This document shows positions 1-9,466 of a stretch of 64,000 nucleotides of DNA, piece after piece (position 1 is the first letter of the stretch; each line of letters begins with the position of its first letter). The notes under the pieces were generated by a model that was not told the DNA's origin, ran no database searches, and was given only the letters and a program-made list of their open reading frames with translations. Both the position numbers and the translations under genes were made by a program. Source of the stretch: Rikenellaceae bacterium. Its GTDB lineage: Bacteria > Bacteroidota > Bacteroidia > Bacteroidales > Rikenellaceae. The DNA is taken from NCBI GenBank assembly GCA_015060115.1, contig SUZB01000003.1:88400-152399 (forward strand). Reading direction: 5' to 3'.

Positions 1-228
1 AACCTCTACATCTTCGAAGAGGTCGCTATGCGTTGTGATGCGTACCTCGCCCTTGGGAAGTGTTGCGTCAACCACCACATCGAAGCCTGCCGATACGGCA
101 AGTGCTGTGATGTCGCCCTCGATGGTGTAGGTGCGCTCCTCTATCTCGCCCTCTGCATAGGGCACACTCGAAATACACGATACTGCACAAAGTGCAACTG
201 AAATTAGTGCTAAAAATCTGGCTTTCAT
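1..228 (-). CDS. DUF2807-type (head GIN domain) lipoprotein, C-terminus cut by window edge
   Basis: The frame opens with ATG at 228 and stays open to the window edge, giving 76 residues. The start MKARFLALISVALCAVSC looks like a lipoprotein signal peptide with the lipidated Cys at residue 18. The following residues (EGDITALAVSAGFDVVVDA, then a KGEVRITTHSDLFEDV-like stretch) resemble the first strands of the DUF2807 beta-helix found in many Bacteroidota envelope lipoproteins. No substrate is known for the family. It follows the TonB-type receptor on the same strand with 164 bases between, so they may be co-transcribed. The family call rests on a short N-terminal piece only. Confidence 0.6.
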   Translation of the reverse strand, partial: MKARFLALISVALCAVSCISSVPYAEGEIEERTYTIEGDITALAVSAGFDVVVDATLPKGEVRITTHSDLFEDVEV

Positions 229-262
229 AGTATATAAATTCTAAAAACTAATAACTCTCTTC

Positions 263-356
263 TGTCATTCTGAACGAAAGTGAAGAATCTGTCGGCTTGC
301 AATTAGTTTAGTCTTTTCGTAGACCTTGAGATCTTTCGCTAAAGCTCAAGATGACA
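263..356. repeat. imperfect inverted repeat, REP-like
   Basis: Two 28-base arms (263-290 and 329-356) are reverse complements at 19 of 28 positions. The outer 6 bases are TGTCAT and ATGACA and the inner ends are AATCT and AGATCT. The arm beginning TGTCATTCTGAACGAAAG resembles an intergenic palindrome I recall from many unrelated bacterial genomes. It sits between the receptor gene and the DUF2807 gene and could fold in the mRNA between them. Confidence 0.55.
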
Positions 357-392
357 CACTCTAAAAACTAACAACTAAAAACTAACAACTCT

Positions 393-2792
393 TTAATTGT
401 TTCCTCCGCCACCCAATCGACTGCGGTCCTCCGCTGAGCCACTCTCTACGGACTTTGCGCGGAACTGCTTGCCGGCGTTGAAGTTATACGATATCGAGAG
501 CTTCGCACCGAAACGCTGCCAGGGCTGGTCTATGGTCATCGAGCGCTTGAATGTGGGCTCCTCGATGTCGATGCCCTGCTTCATGGGTATAAGGTTCTGC
601 AGGCCGAGAGCAAGTGTCAGCTTGTTGTCAAACATACGCTTCTTGAGCGTGAGGTTGAGGTTTCCGAAGTCTCTAATCTTGGTGTTACCCGCCTGTGCGC
701 CGTGCATATACATGCCGTCAAGCTCGATAAAGAAGTTCTTGGGTAGTGTGAACGACATCTGACCATTTGCTACACCCATAAAGTTGCGGCGCACGGGCTC
801 GTCGGGGTAGATGCGCTGACCCATATACATTGCCATAAGGTTGAAGTTGGCGCTCCACCACTTAGTGAACTGGAACGGCAGGTTTACCGAGGCGTAGTAG
901 TTGTTCAAGGTGGGGTAGTTTATAGTCTGTATTATCAGCAACTCTGGATTCTCTGCATCTACCAATGTTGTCTGCTGTATGGCGTTCTGCATAATCTGCA
1001 CGCCGAGGCTGATGGTATACTTATATTTAAGTACGGCAGTTACCGACACCGAATTTGAGTACGAGGGCTTAAGGTTTGGGTTGCCTCGCTGTATCATATA
1101 CTCCGAAATCTTTGTCTCGTTGGGTGATAACGCCCAGAACGAGGGTCGAGAGATGGTGCGTGCATACTGCGCAACGAGCGAGTATGAACCATCTTCGGTT
1201 ATCGCATACGATACATTGGCGTTGGGGAAGAGGTCGAAGTAGTCCTGTTTGACGAGATTATCTGCCGAGCGGAACGATGTGTACTCACCACGCAAGCCAC
1301 CCACAAGGCTTACTCTGCCCAAGCGTGCCGTAGCGATAAGGTAGGCTGCACCAATATTCTCGGTATAGCCGATGTCGTAGCTGTTGTTGTCGTTGTAGAG
1401 CCACTCCTCGTTTTTCAGATACTCGTAGTCTGCCTTGTTCGCGTTATTATTATAGGTATACTTCAAGCCCGCCTTTAGAATGACCTTCTCAGACAGCACC
1501 TTCTCCAACGCTGCTGTTGCTGTTGCCATCTGATAGTGGCTGTTGGCAGCATAGCGATAGGTAGAGTCTTTGCGGATAGTGGGTGTCAGCGGGTCAAATG
1601 TTGAGTCGAAGTAGTTATTAGCGGCTGGCGACTTCGAGTCGGTGTAGTCGCCAATGAGCTTGAATGTCGAGCCCATCTGGTCGAGCTTGTAGATGTAGTT
1701 GAGCGTTGCAGTCATCATGTGGCTGTCGTTGCGGTTGTCGTATACGCCCTCGCTGCGTGATACTGCTTCTGCCAGCTTACGCTCAGTCCAGGTCTCTGTG
1801 ATATCCTTGTTGCCCCAATAGTTATACTGATACTCCGCACCTACCGAGTGGCGGTCGTTGATGTCGTAGACAATACCTACCTGACCACCTGCCCAAGTTG
1901 AGCGACCATCCATATCGGTTGCTGCATCAATTACGCTTCCCGATGTGTAGTCAGTATGCTCCTCTGAGGTGTACTTCGACTTGCTTGTACCAGCCCACGC
2001 GCGACCATAGGCATTTACCTTGCCTCGGTTGTAGTTTAGCGAGATAGATGGGCCGAGGTTATATAGGTTCTTTGCACCGGTGATTTGGAACGATGCCGAG
2101 CCCATAAGACCCATATCGAGGCGGCGTTTTGTCGTAATCTTGATAATACCGCCCGATGATGATGCGTCGTAGTCGGCTCCCGACTGCGGGATAACCTCAA
2201 TCTTCTGAATATCATCGGCACGCAACGAGCGCAGATATGCCATAAGCTGCGCATCCTCCAACTTCACCTCGCGGTCGTTGAGGTAGATTTTTGAGCCCGA
2301 AGCACCATTTATAGATACCTTGTCGTCCTGAATCCATACGCCCGGCGCACTCTTCAACAACTCTTCGCCATCTTTGCCGAGTGCGATAGGGGAGTTGGCA
2401 ACATCCACCACAAAGCGGTCGGCCTCACGGCGGATAAGCTGTGCCGTAACGACTACCTCGTCAATCGCTGTCTCGTCGGCTTCGAGCGTTATCTCGCCAA
2501 GGTCAGTTGATGCCTTTACCTCGATCGTGCGCTCCACACTTTTGTAGCCGATATATCGTGCGTTGAATGTGTAGTTGCCCGACTCTACCGAGAGCGAGAA
2601 ACGGCCCTCGTCATTTGTTGAGCCACCAGCAACCTGATCGGTGCCACTAAGCACCACAACTGTTGCGTAGGGGATAGCCTTTTGGTCGCTGTCGATGATG
2701 CGTCCCGTAAGCTCATACTTCTGTGCTGATGCGATGGTCGATGCGCTGATAAGCATCGCTAAGATAACCATTACTAAACTTCTCGTTCTCAT
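393..2792 (-). CDS. TonB-dependent-receptor-like outer membrane beta-barrel protein
   Basis: A 799-residue outer-membrane protein. Residues 1-23 are a signal peptide ending ASA-Q. About 25-110 form a carboxypeptidase-regulatory-like beta-sandwich (LTGRIIDSDQKAIPYATVVV). About 115-225 form the plug (EVVVTAQLIRREADRFVVDV, then VSINGASGSKIYLNDREV and IQKIEVIPQSGADYDASSSG). The rest is a barrel of the OMP_b-brl_3 type with many aromatic strand ends. Unlike SusC proteins it is short and no SusD partner is seen, so the ligand is unknown. The C-terminus ends GGGGNN rather than an aromatic residue. A promoter with a C9 tract in its spacer lies directly upstream. The next gene on the strand is a DUF2807 lipoprotein. 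Confidence 0.85.
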   Translation of the reverse strand: MRTRSLVMVILAMLISASTIASAQKYELTGRIIDSDQKAIPYATVVVLSGTDQVAGGSTNDEGRFSLSVESGNYTFNARYIGYKSVERTIEVKASTDLGEITLEADETAIDEVVVTAQLIRREADRFVVDVANSPIALGKDGEELLKSAPGVWIQDDKVSINGASGSKIYLNDREVKLEDAQLMAYLRSLRADDIQKIEVIPQSGADYDASSSGGIIKITTKRRLDMGLMGSASFQITGAKNLYNLGPSISLNYNRGKVNAYGRAWAGTSKSKYTSEEHTDYTSGSVIDAATDMDGRSTWAGGQVGIVYDINDRHSVGAEYQYNYWGNKDITETWTERKLAEAVSRSEGVYDNRNDSHMMTATLNYIYKLDQMGSTFKLIGDYTDSKSPAANNYFDSTFDPLTPTIRKDSTYRYAANSHYQMATATAALEKVLSEKVILKAGLKYTYNNNANKADYEYLKNEEWLYNDNNSYDIGYTENIGAAYLIATARLGRVSLVGGLRGEYTSFRSADNLVKQDYFDLFPNANVSYAITEDGSYSLVAQYARTISRPSFWALSPNETKISEYMIQRGNPNLKPSYSNSVSVTAVLKYKYTISLGVQIMQNAIQQTTLVDAENPELLIIQTINYPTLNNYYASVNLPFQFTKWWSANFNLMAMYMGQRIYPDEPVRRNFMGVANGQMSFTLPKNFFIELDGMYMHGAQAGNTKIRDFGNLNLTLKKRMFDNKLTLALGLQNLIPMKQGIDIEEPTFKRSMTIDQPWQRFGAKLSISYNFNAGKQFRAKSVESGSAEDRSRLGGGGNN

Positions 2793-2827
2793 ACTATCTT
2801 GTTTTTTGTTTATTCTCTACTCTTTTG

Positions 2828-2857
2828 CAAAGGTAATCATTTCCCCCCCCCACCAAA
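2828..2857 (-). promoter_or_regulatory. Bacteroidota promoter with C9/G9 spacer tract
   Basis: On the minus strand a perfect -7 box TACCTTTG lies at 2835-2828 and a TTTG -33 element at 2857-2854, 18 bases apart. Positions 2843-2851, inside the spacer, are nine consecutive C on the plus strand (G on the coding strand). The receptor ATG lies 36 bases downstream of the -7 box. Confidence 0.75.
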
Positions 2858-3380
2858 TTTTTTGGCTACTTTTTTTAAGGGGCTCTCTTTTTTTCTTACC
2901 TTAATAACGATTTGTAACCCTTTTTTGTAACATTTACTGCTTAATTTTTCTTGTTTGATAGTGTATTACTCAACTAATACACTGCAAATATATTGGCAAA
3001 TATCCAAACCTCCAAATTTTTTGCAATATTTTTTTCGAAAAAATTGCGTACCTATATAAAAATAGAGTTGTTAGTTTTTAGTTGTTAGTTGTTAGAGAAT
3101 TTTTTAGGACATGTAAGACCGATAGGATAGGTAAGACCAGATGATACCCGACCTCGTATGGTCTTACGGTCCTAAAGTCTTAAGGTCTTAAAAAAGACAA
3201 CAGAGACGCAGAGATAACAGAGAAAGATGATAGCCGACTTCGTTGTTGTCCCTTTCGTCTCTTTCGTCCTTTTCGTCTCTTTATCCCTAAACCAAAAAAC
3301 ACCCCCGCCCCTCCACGACTTCTGCTCCATATTTTGTTGAAAATTTTTGTTCCGAAAATTTGCGATATTTTTAATAAAAA
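2858..3380. other. non-coding stretch between divergent genes
   Basis: AT-rich DNA between the receptor and plsC promoters. It holds one copy of the composite intergenic repeat (see 3068-3195) followed by pyrimidine-rich sequence (3240-3290) made of near-repeats of the type CTTTCGTC. Short open frames here have no recognisable product or start context, so nothing is called as coding. Confidence 0.6.
3068..3195 (+). repeat. composite intergenic repeat, copy 1
   Basis: TTGTTAG-type heptamers (3068-3095), a T-run then TAGGAC with TAAGACC-type units (3105-3140), the core ATACCCGACCTCGTATGG (3144-3161), and GGTCTTA/GGTCCTAA units (3160-3190). The right-hand CTAACAACTAA end seen in complete copies is missing. 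Confidence 0.8.
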
Positions 3381-3393
3381 ATTCGTACCTTTG
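3359..3393 (+). promoter_or_regulatory. promoter of plsC
   Basis: A perfect -7 box TACCTTTG at 3386-3393, with TTTG at 3359-3362, 23 bases upstream, which is longer than usual. The ATG of plsC is 38 bases downstream of the box. Confidence 0.65.
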
Positions 3394-3431
3394 CAAAATT
3401 GAATGAATAACAGAATTAAAGAGCGTTTATT

Positions 3432-4157
3432 ATGTTAAGTTTACTCTATTATCTCGTCGTTATCGCGGTGGCTTTGGTGCTATATGTTGCATCATTTATC
3501 GCCCTTGTTGTATGCTATCCCTTTGACCGTAAGAGGGTTGTTGTTCACACCCTCTCGAAGTGGATTACCGACACAATCTTTGGCCTGCCCCTATTTATGA
3601 AGCGCGAGGTAATCGGCTTAGAGAATATCGACCCTAAGAAGGCTTATGTGATGACCTTGAACCACAACTCAATGGCCGATATCATCACCATTTACAACCT
3701 GCCTTTGGTCTTTAAGTGGGTGTCGAAGAAGGAGGTATATCGTATCCCCATTGTCGGTCGTCTGCTATACGCTCACGGCGATATTGTCATCAACCGTGCC
3801 AGCGCCAAGGAGGCTATGCAGCTTGTTCACGAGCGCGGTAAGGAGTGGTTGGCAAAGGGTGCTTCGGTGGCTATCTTCCCTGAGGGCACACGCTCCAAAG
3901 ATGGCGAGATTCACAACTTCAAGGCGGGTGCATTCCTCCTCGCTAAGGATGCTGGCGCACCTATCTTGCCCATCGTGCTTAACAATACGAATAAGATGAT
4001 GCGCAAGGGGTGGTTGATGAACTGGCGCAACCACATAACGATCAAGATTTTGCCTCCTATCTCGGCCGAAGAGGTTGCCGAGCGAACGGTTAAGGAGGTA
4101 ATGGCCGATGTACATAGCTCGATGACAGAGGCATTGGCAGAGATTAGAAAGAGATAA
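3432..4157 (+). CDS. plsC: 1-acyl-sn-glycerol-3-phosphate acyltransferase
   Basis: Transfers an acyl group to lysophosphatidate to make phosphatidate, the central phospholipid precursor, at the inner membrane. The 241-residue protein has a hydrophobic N-terminal segment (about 5-30). It carries the HX4D catalytic motif as H78-N-S-M-A-D83 and the substrate-binding FPEGTRS motif at 149-155, both diagnostic of PlsC. It has its own promoter and stands alone between repeat-rich gaps. The partner PlsY, which makes its substrate, is encoded at 41.6-42.3 kb. Confidence 0.92.
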   Translation: MLSLLYYLVVIAVALVLYVASFIALVVCYPFDRKRVVVHTLSKWITDTIFGLPLFMKREVIGLENIDPKKAYVMTLNHNSMADIITIYNLPLVFKWVSKKEVYRIPIVGRLLYAHGDIVINRASAKEAMQLVHERGKEWLAKGASVAIFPEGTRSKDGEIHNFKAGAFLLAKDAGAPILPIVLNNTNKMMRKGWLMNWRNHITIKILPPISAEEVAERTVKEVMADVHSSMTEALAEIRKR

Positions 4158-4165
4158 AAAGAGAG

Positions 4166-4260
4166 TTGTTAGTTATTAGTTGTTAGTTGTTAGAGGGGCG
4201 ACAAAAAAATATTATAATCCCCAAAATCACTAAAAACTAACAACTAAAAACTAACAACTA
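4166..4260. repeat. TTAGTTGTTAG/CTAACAACTAA ends without the core
   Basis: Heptamers of the TAGTTGT type (4166-4193) face their reverse complements (4231-4260) across about 37 bases that lack the CCGACCTCGTA core. It looks like an internally deleted or minimal form of the composite repeat. It is immediately upstream of parE, so any parE promoter must lie within or read through it. Confidence 0.65.
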
Positions 4261-4279
4261 ACGAATTTAAGTATATTAT

Positions 4280-6154
4280 ATGTCAGAACTCAACTTAAAT
4301 AACCCCGTTGCCGAGTATGGCAAAGATGCCATCGTTACGCTGACGCCGAGGGAGCACATCCGTCTGCGCCCCGGTATGTATATCGGTAAGCTTGGCGATG
4401 GTACACAGTCCGACGACGGTATCTATGTGCTTATCAAGGAGGTCGTTGATAACTCTATCGACGAGTTTATTATGGGTGCAGGTAAGCGTATCGAAATCAC
4501 TATCGAGGAGGATAAGGTTTCGGTGCGCGACTATGGTCGTGGTATTCCCTTGGAGGCGTTGTCGGATGCTGTGAGCAAGATGAATACGGGTGGTAAGTAT
4601 GGTGGTGATGCCTTCAAGAAGACTGTAGGTCTTAATGGTGTCGGTGTCAAGGCCGTAAATATGCTGTCGAGCCACTTCCTTGCCCGCTCGGTGCGTAATG
4701 GCGAGGCACGAACCGTAACCTTCTCAAAGGGTTTAGAGCTTACCGACCGCTCGGAGAGTGGTGTTGAGGAGGCTAACGGCACCTATGTTGAGTTCATCGT
4801 AGACCGCGAAGTCTTTGGCGACTACGCCTACAACCTTGAGTATGTCGAGCAGATGGTTAAGAACTACACCTATCTGAACCTCGGCCTTACGGTTGTGCTT
4901 AACGGCAAAAACTATGTGTCGAAGAATGGTTTGTTGGACTTGGTAAATGACAACCTCTCGGCAGAGCCCTTGTATGCACCAATCCACCTTTCGGGCGAAG
5001 ATGTCGAGGTGGTCATCACTCACGGCAATGGCTATGGCGAGTCGTACTACTCTTTCGTAAATGGTCAGTATACGCCGCAGGGTGGTACGCATCAGGCAGC
5101 ATTCCGTGAGGCTATTGCCAAGACTATCAAGGAGTTCTACCATAAGGATTACGACCCTTCGGATATTCGTACCTCGATAATTGCCGCTATATCGGTGCGT
5201 GTGAACGACCCCATCTTCGAGTCGCAGACCAAGACAAAGCTCGGCTCGAAGGATAAGGAGGAGGGCGTTACGATGCGCCAGTTTGTGGGCGACTTCTTGG
5301 CCGTAAACCTCGATAACTACCTGCACAAGCACCCCGATGCTGCGCAGACCTTGCAGAAGAAGATTGTAGAGAACGAGAAGGAGCGCAAGGCGATATCGGG
5401 TGTTCAGAAGAAGGCACGCGAGGCGGCAAAGAAGGTGTCGCTGAACAATAAGAAGCTACGCGATTGCAAGATTCACTATACCGACAAGAGCGACTTGGCC
5501 GAGGATACGATGATTTTTATTACCGAGGGTAACTCTGCGTCGGGCTCTATCACCTCGAGCCGTGATCCCCGCACCCAGGCCGTATTCTCGTTGCGTGGTA
5601 AGCCGCTCAACTGCTATGGTCTTACTAAGCGTGTGGTATACGAGAACGAGGAGTTCAACCTCTTGCAGGCGGCACTCAATATCGAGGAGGATATGGATAA
5701 CTTGCGCTACAACAAGGTGATTATTGCAACCGATGCCGATGTCGATGGTATGCACATTCGCCTGTTGCTCACCTCGTTCTTCTTGCAGTTCTTCCCCGAT
5801 GTTATCCGCTTGGGCCACCTCTATATCTTGCAGACACCTCTGTTCCGTGTGCGTAACAAGAAGGATACCTTCTACTGCTACACCGACGAGGAGCGTCAGG
5901 CAGCAGTTAAGAAGTGTGGTGCTCAGGCCGAGATTACCCGCTTCAAGGGTCTTGGTGAGATTTCGGCTGCCGAGTTCAAGGAGTTTATCGGCGAGAATAT
6001 GCGCTTGGACCGTGTTCGCCTAACGAAGGAGGACCCCATCAACGACCTCTTGGACTTCTATATGGGCAAGAATACTCCCGACCGTAAAGACTTTATCGTA
6101 AGCAATTTGCGTGTAGAGGAGGATATTATCGAAAACCTGAAAATGCTTAGCTAA
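4280..6154 (+). CDS. parE: DNA topoisomerase IV subunit B
   Basis: ATPase subunit of the type IIA topoisomerase that decatenates daughter chromosomes. The 624-residue protein has the GHKL ATPase (PGMYIG 31-36; E54 and N58 in EVVDN; the glycine lid near 115-126, VGLNGVGVK), a transducer domain, and the TOPRIM domain (EGNSASG about 416-422, DADVDG about 485-490, RFKGLGE near 558). The EGNSASG form and the short length favour ParE over GyrB. Its stop overlaps the parC ATG by one base (TAATG), so the two subunits are translationally coupled. A GyrB assignment is the alternative, but the parC-type partner argues against it. Confidence 0.9.
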   Translation: MSELNLNNPVAEYGKDAIVTLTPREHIRLRPGMYIGKLGDGTQSDDGIYVLIKEVVDNSIDEFIMGAGKRIEITIEEDKVSVRDYGRGIPLEALSDAVSKMNTGGKYGGDAFKKTVGLNGVGVKAVNMLSSHFLARSVRNGEARTVTFSKGLELTDRSESGVEEANGTYVEFIVDREVFGDYAYNLEYVEQMVKNYTYLNLGLTVVLNGKNYVSKNGLLDLVNDNLSAEPLYAPIHLSGEDVEVVITHGNGYGESYYSFVNGQYTPQGGTHQAAFREAIAKTIKEFYHKDYDPSDIRTSIIAAISVRVNDPIFESQTKTKLGSKDKEEGVTMRQFVGDFLAVNLDNYLHKHPDAAQTLQKKIVENEKERKAISGVQKKAREAAKKVSLNNKKLRDCKIHYTDKSDLAEDTMIFITEGNSASGSITSSRDPRTQAVFSLRGKPLNCYGLTKRVVYENEEFNLLQAALNIEEDMDNLRYNKVIIATDADVDGMHIRLLLTSFFLQFFPDVIRLGHLYILQTPLFRVRNKKDTFYCYTDEERQAAVKKCGAQAEITRFKGLGEISAAEFKEFIGENMRLDRVRLTKEDPINDLLDFYMGKNTPDRKDFIVSNLRVEEDIIENLKMLS

Positions 6155-8934
6155 TGGAGGAAACAAAAGATATTTTGGAGAGTGAGGTATCGGCTCAGGA
6201 AGTTGCGGAAAACGATGTCGATACTCAGGATGCGCCAAAGGGTAAGTATGGTGCGCTAACCTCGGCAGAGGATAGTGTGCGCCGTCTTACGGGTATGTAC
6301 AAGAACTGGTTCTTGGACTACGCCTCGTATGTTATCCTCGAGCGTGCCGTGCCCCATTTGGAGGATGGTCTTAAGCCCGTTCAGCGCCGTATCCTGCACG
6401 CTATGAAGTGTGTGGAGGATGGTCGCTACAACAAGGTGGCAAATGTCGTGGGTCAGGCTATGCAGTACCACCCTCACGGTGATGCCTCAATCAAGGATGC
6501 ACTGGTGCAGCTTGGTCAGAAGGGCCTGCTTATCGATATGCAGGGTAACTGGGGTAATATCCTTACGGGTGATGAGGCTGCGGCAGCACGATATATCGAG
6601 GCTCGCTTGTCGAAATTTGCCCTTGATGTTGTCTACAACAAGAAGACTACGGAGTGGATGTTGGCCTATGATGGCCGTAAGGAGGAGCCTGTAACGCTTC
6701 CCGTTAAGTTCCCGTTGCTCTTGGCGCAGGGTGCCGATGGTATCGCCGTAGGTCTTGCCTCGAAGATTCTGCCCCACAACTTTGTGGAGCTTATCAACGC
6801 CTCGATTGCCTATCTGCGTGGCGAGGAGTTCCAGTTAGTTCCCGACTTCCAGACTGGCGGTATTATGGATGCCAGCAACTATAACGATGGTCTGCGTGGT
6901 GGCTCGGTGCGTGTTCGTGCCCGCATCTCAAAGATTGACAAGCGCACCTTGGCAATCACCGAGATACCCTATACAACCACCTCGGAGAGCATCAAGGAGT
7001 CGATTATCAAGGCTAACGAGAAGGGTAAGATTAAGATTAAGAAGGTAGATGACAATACCGCCGAGAAGGTCGAGATTGTTATTCAGGTGGCTGCCGATGA
7101 GTCATCGGATAAGACCATTGATGCACTCTACGCCTTCACCGATTGCGAGGTCTCTATTTCGCCTAATGCCTGCGTTATTGTAGATGATAAGCCCGTATTT
7201 ATGGGTGTTAGCGATATTTTGCGCTACTCGGCAGACCACACCAAGGGTCTGCTTGGTCGAGAGCTTCAAATCAAGCTTGACGAGCTGAACGAGGCTTGGC
7301 ATTCGGCATCGTTGGAGCGCATCTTTATCGAGAATAAGCTCTATCAGCTTATCGAGGGCTGCCGTACCCGCGAGGCTGCCTACGAGGCTGTGGATAAGGG
7401 TCTTGAGCCGTTTAAGTCGAAGCTAAAGCGAGAGGTTACCTTGGAGGATGTGCAGCGCCTTACGGAGCTAAAGTTCATTCGTATCTCGCGCTACGATTCG
7501 GAGAAGGCCGACAACGAGATTAAGCAGATTGAGAAGGATATCAAGCAGACGAAGTATGACCTTGACCACCTCACCGACTACGCCATTGCCTACTTCGAGC
7601 GTATCAAGACAAAGTATGGCGAGGGCAAGGAGCGCCGCACCGAGATTCGTGAGTTCGACACCATCGAGGCGTGGAAGGTGGCATCATCGAATGCTAAGCT
7701 CTATGTAGACCGTGAAGAGGGCTTCTTCGGCTATGGCAAGAGTATGAAGGATTCGGAGTTTGTCTGCGACTGCTCTAACCTCGATGATGTGATTATCATC
7801 CTAAAGGATGGACGCTATAAGATTACGAAGATTGCGGATAAGGCCTTCTTCGACAAGGGTATCTACTATATCGGCATCTATAAGCGTAACGATGAGCGCA
7901 CTATATACAATATGCTCTACCGCGATGGTCGTGGTGGCGCTATTATGATGAAGCGATGTGCCATTAAGTCCGTTACGCGCGACAAGGAGTACGACCTCAC
8001 GAAGGGCACGCCCAAGAGCGAGTTGTTGTATCTGTCGGTAAATCCCAATGGTGAGGCCGAGGTACTCAAGATTTATCTTCGCCCGCGTGCGCGTTTGAAG
8101 AAGTGTATTATCGACCTCGACCTCTCGACCCTCGCTATCAAGGGTCGCCAGAGCGTAGGTAACCTCGTTACGCGCTACTCGATAAGCAAGATTGTCCTTA
8201 AGGAGAAGGGCACATCGACACTCGGTGGCCAAAATATATGGTATGACGATGATGTTCGCCGTCTCAATACCGATGGTCGTGGTCAGCTTCTTGGTGAGTT
8301 CAAGGGTGAAGACCGCATCGTGGTGTGGACAGCGAAGAATCAATACTATATCACCAACTTCGATGTCCAGCAGCACTTCCCTGACGACACTATCCGTGTT
8401 GAGCGCTATCGTAGCGATAGGGTATACTCGTTGTGCTACTACGATGGCGAGCAGAAGTATTACTATATGAAGCGCTTCCAGTTGGAGGCGGGCGACAAGA
8501 TTCAATACTTCTTGGATGCCGATGCTCCTATGCGCTTCGTCACGATCACCGACCGCAAGGGTGCAAAACTCGCTATCGAGTTTGGTGGCGCACACTCTCA
8601 GCGACCTATGGAGATTATCGATGTCGATGAGTTTATCGCCATTAAGAGCCATCGTGCCAAGGGTAAGCGCTTGACAACCTACGAGGTGGCTAAGCTAACC
8701 TTCATCGAGCCCGAAGAGCCGGAGGAGGAGACGGAAGAGATTGACGAGGAGATGCCCGATATGGGCGATGAGCTCGTTGACGAGGGCGTTGATAATGAGG
8801 ATGTTGAGGGCGATGTCCTCGATATGGAGGAGTTGATGGGCGACGATATCAAGGTAGACCCTACGGTGGACTACTCAAAGCGCCCTGAGGCTGGCGATGT
8901 CGGCTTCTCGGCTGCTCAGTTAGATCTGTTCTAA
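6154..8934 (+). CDS. parC: DNA topoisomerase IV subunit A
   Basis: Breakage-reunion subunit partnering ParE. The 926-residue protein has the catalytic pair R146-Y147 in AAARYIEARLSK. The quinolone region reads HPHGDASIKDALVQL (106-120), with Ala111 where enteric GyrA/ParC have the key Ser. A coiled-coil (about 440-500) and a C-terminal beta-pinwheel follow. The tail after about 845 is very acidic (EPEEPEEETEEIDEE) and ends QLDLF. The N-terminal 30 residues are also acidic and precede the usual start of homology. Translation is coupled to parE by a one-base overlap, and aroK begins 7 bases after the stop. Confidence 0.9.
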   Translation: MEETKDILESEVSAQEVAENDVDTQDAPKGKYGALTSAEDSVRRLTGMYKNWFLDYASYVILERAVPHLEDGLKPVQRRILHAMKCVEDGRYNKVANVVGQAMQYHPHGDASIKDALVQLGQKGLLIDMQGNWGNILTGDEAAAARYIEARLSKFALDVVYNKKTTEWMLAYDGRKEEPVTLPVKFPLLLAQGADGIAVGLASKILPHNFVELINASIAYLRGEEFQLVPDFQTGGIMDASNYNDGLRGGSVRVRARISKIDKRTLAITEIPYTTTSESIKESIIKANEKGKIKIKKVDDNTAEKVEIVIQVAADESSDKTIDALYAFTDCEVSISPNACVIVDDKPVFMGVSDILRYSADHTKGLLGRELQIKLDELNEAWHSASLERIFIENKLYQLIEGCRTREAAYEAVDKGLEPFKSKLKREVTLEDVQRLTELKFIRISRYDSEKADNEIKQIEKDIKQTKYDLDHLTDYAIAYFERIKTKYGEGKERRTEIREFDTIEAWKVASSNAKLYVDREEGFFGYGKSMKDSEFVCDCSNLDDVIIILKDGRYKITKIADKAFFDKGIYYIGIYKRNDERTIYNMLYRDGRGGAIMMKRCAIKSVTRDKEYDLTKGTPKSELLYLSVNPNGEAEVLKIYLRPRARLKKCIIDLDLSTLAIKGRQSVGNLVTRYSISKIVLKEKGTSTLGGQNIWYDDDVRRLNTDGRGQLLGEFKGEDRIVVWTAKNQYYITNFDVQQHFPDDTIRVERYRSDRVYSLCYYDGEQKYYYMKRFQLEAGDKIQYFLDADAPMRFVTITDRKGAKLAIEFGGAHSQRPMEIIDVDEFIAIKSHRAKGKRLTTYEVAKLTFIEPEEPEEETEEIDEEMPDMGDELVDEGVDNEDVEGDVLDMEELMGDDIKVDPTVDYSKRPEAGDVGFSAAQLDLF

Positions 8935-8941
8935 GAGGCCT

Positions 8942-9466
8942 ATGACGCTCTTTTTGGTGGGATATGCAGGCTCTGGCAAGAGCTCTTTGGGCAAGCGTCT
9001 GGCACGCCGCCTTGGCATTCGTTTTGTCGATACCGACAAGTGGATTGAGCTGAACGAGGGTGCATCGGTTGCCGACATCTTCCACTATGGCGGTGAGGAG
9101 TACTTCCGCCGTACAGAGCGTAATGCTGTCGAGAGCCTCTATTTGGAGGGCGAAAATATGGTTGTTGCCACGGGTGGCGGATTGCCCACCTACGGCGATA
9201 ATATGGAGTGGTTGAACGACCACGGCTTGACCATATATTTGAGGCGTTCACCAGAGCAGATTATGTCGCGTATGTCGGCCTATGGTCGCGATAAACGCCC
9301 GATGTTTCGTGGCAAGAGCGATGACGAGCTATTGGCCTTTATGAAGGCTCAGATGGCCGAGCGCGAGAGGTTTTATGCGATGGCTAATATCTCGGTAGAG
9401 TGCACGCCGATTAGCGATGACGAGGCGGTGGAAGTTATTGTAAAAGAGTTAATTGCAAGGTTGTAA
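8942..9466 (+). CDS. aroK: shikimate kinase
   Basis: Phosphorylates shikimate to shikimate 3-phosphate with ATP in the chorismate pathway. The 174-residue length is normal for the family. The P-loop is GYAGSGKSS (7-15), the substrate Asp lies in VDTDKWIE (29-36), and the shikimate-binding GGG is at 78-80. It starts 7 bases after parC and its TAA overlaps the murI ATG by one base, so it is inside the parE-parC-aroK-murI operon. Confidence 0.93.
   Translation: MTLFLVGYAGSGKSSLGKRLARRLGIRFVDTDKWIELNEGASVADIFHYGGEEYFRRTERNAVESLYLEGENMVVATGGGLPTYGDNMEWLNDHGLTIYLRRSPEQIMSRMSAYGRDKRPMFRGKSDDELLAFMKAQMAERERFYAMANISVECTPISDDEAVEVIVKELIARL

Noticed and set aside
3068..3195. TTAGTTGTTAG tandem units here and in other gaps considered as a CRISPR array
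   Set aside because: Units are only about 7-11 bases, there are no unique spacers of constant length, and no cas genes are present.
3172..3396. 74-codon minus-strand frame in the plsC upstream gap
   Set aside because: It overlaps a composite repeat and the plsC promoter and has a low-complexity product (ETKRTKETKGTTTK).
7801..8652. 283-codon open frame on the minus strand inside parC
   Set aside because: It is fully antisense to a clear ParC coding region; its protein has no motif, and such long antisense frames follow from the codon bias of this genome.
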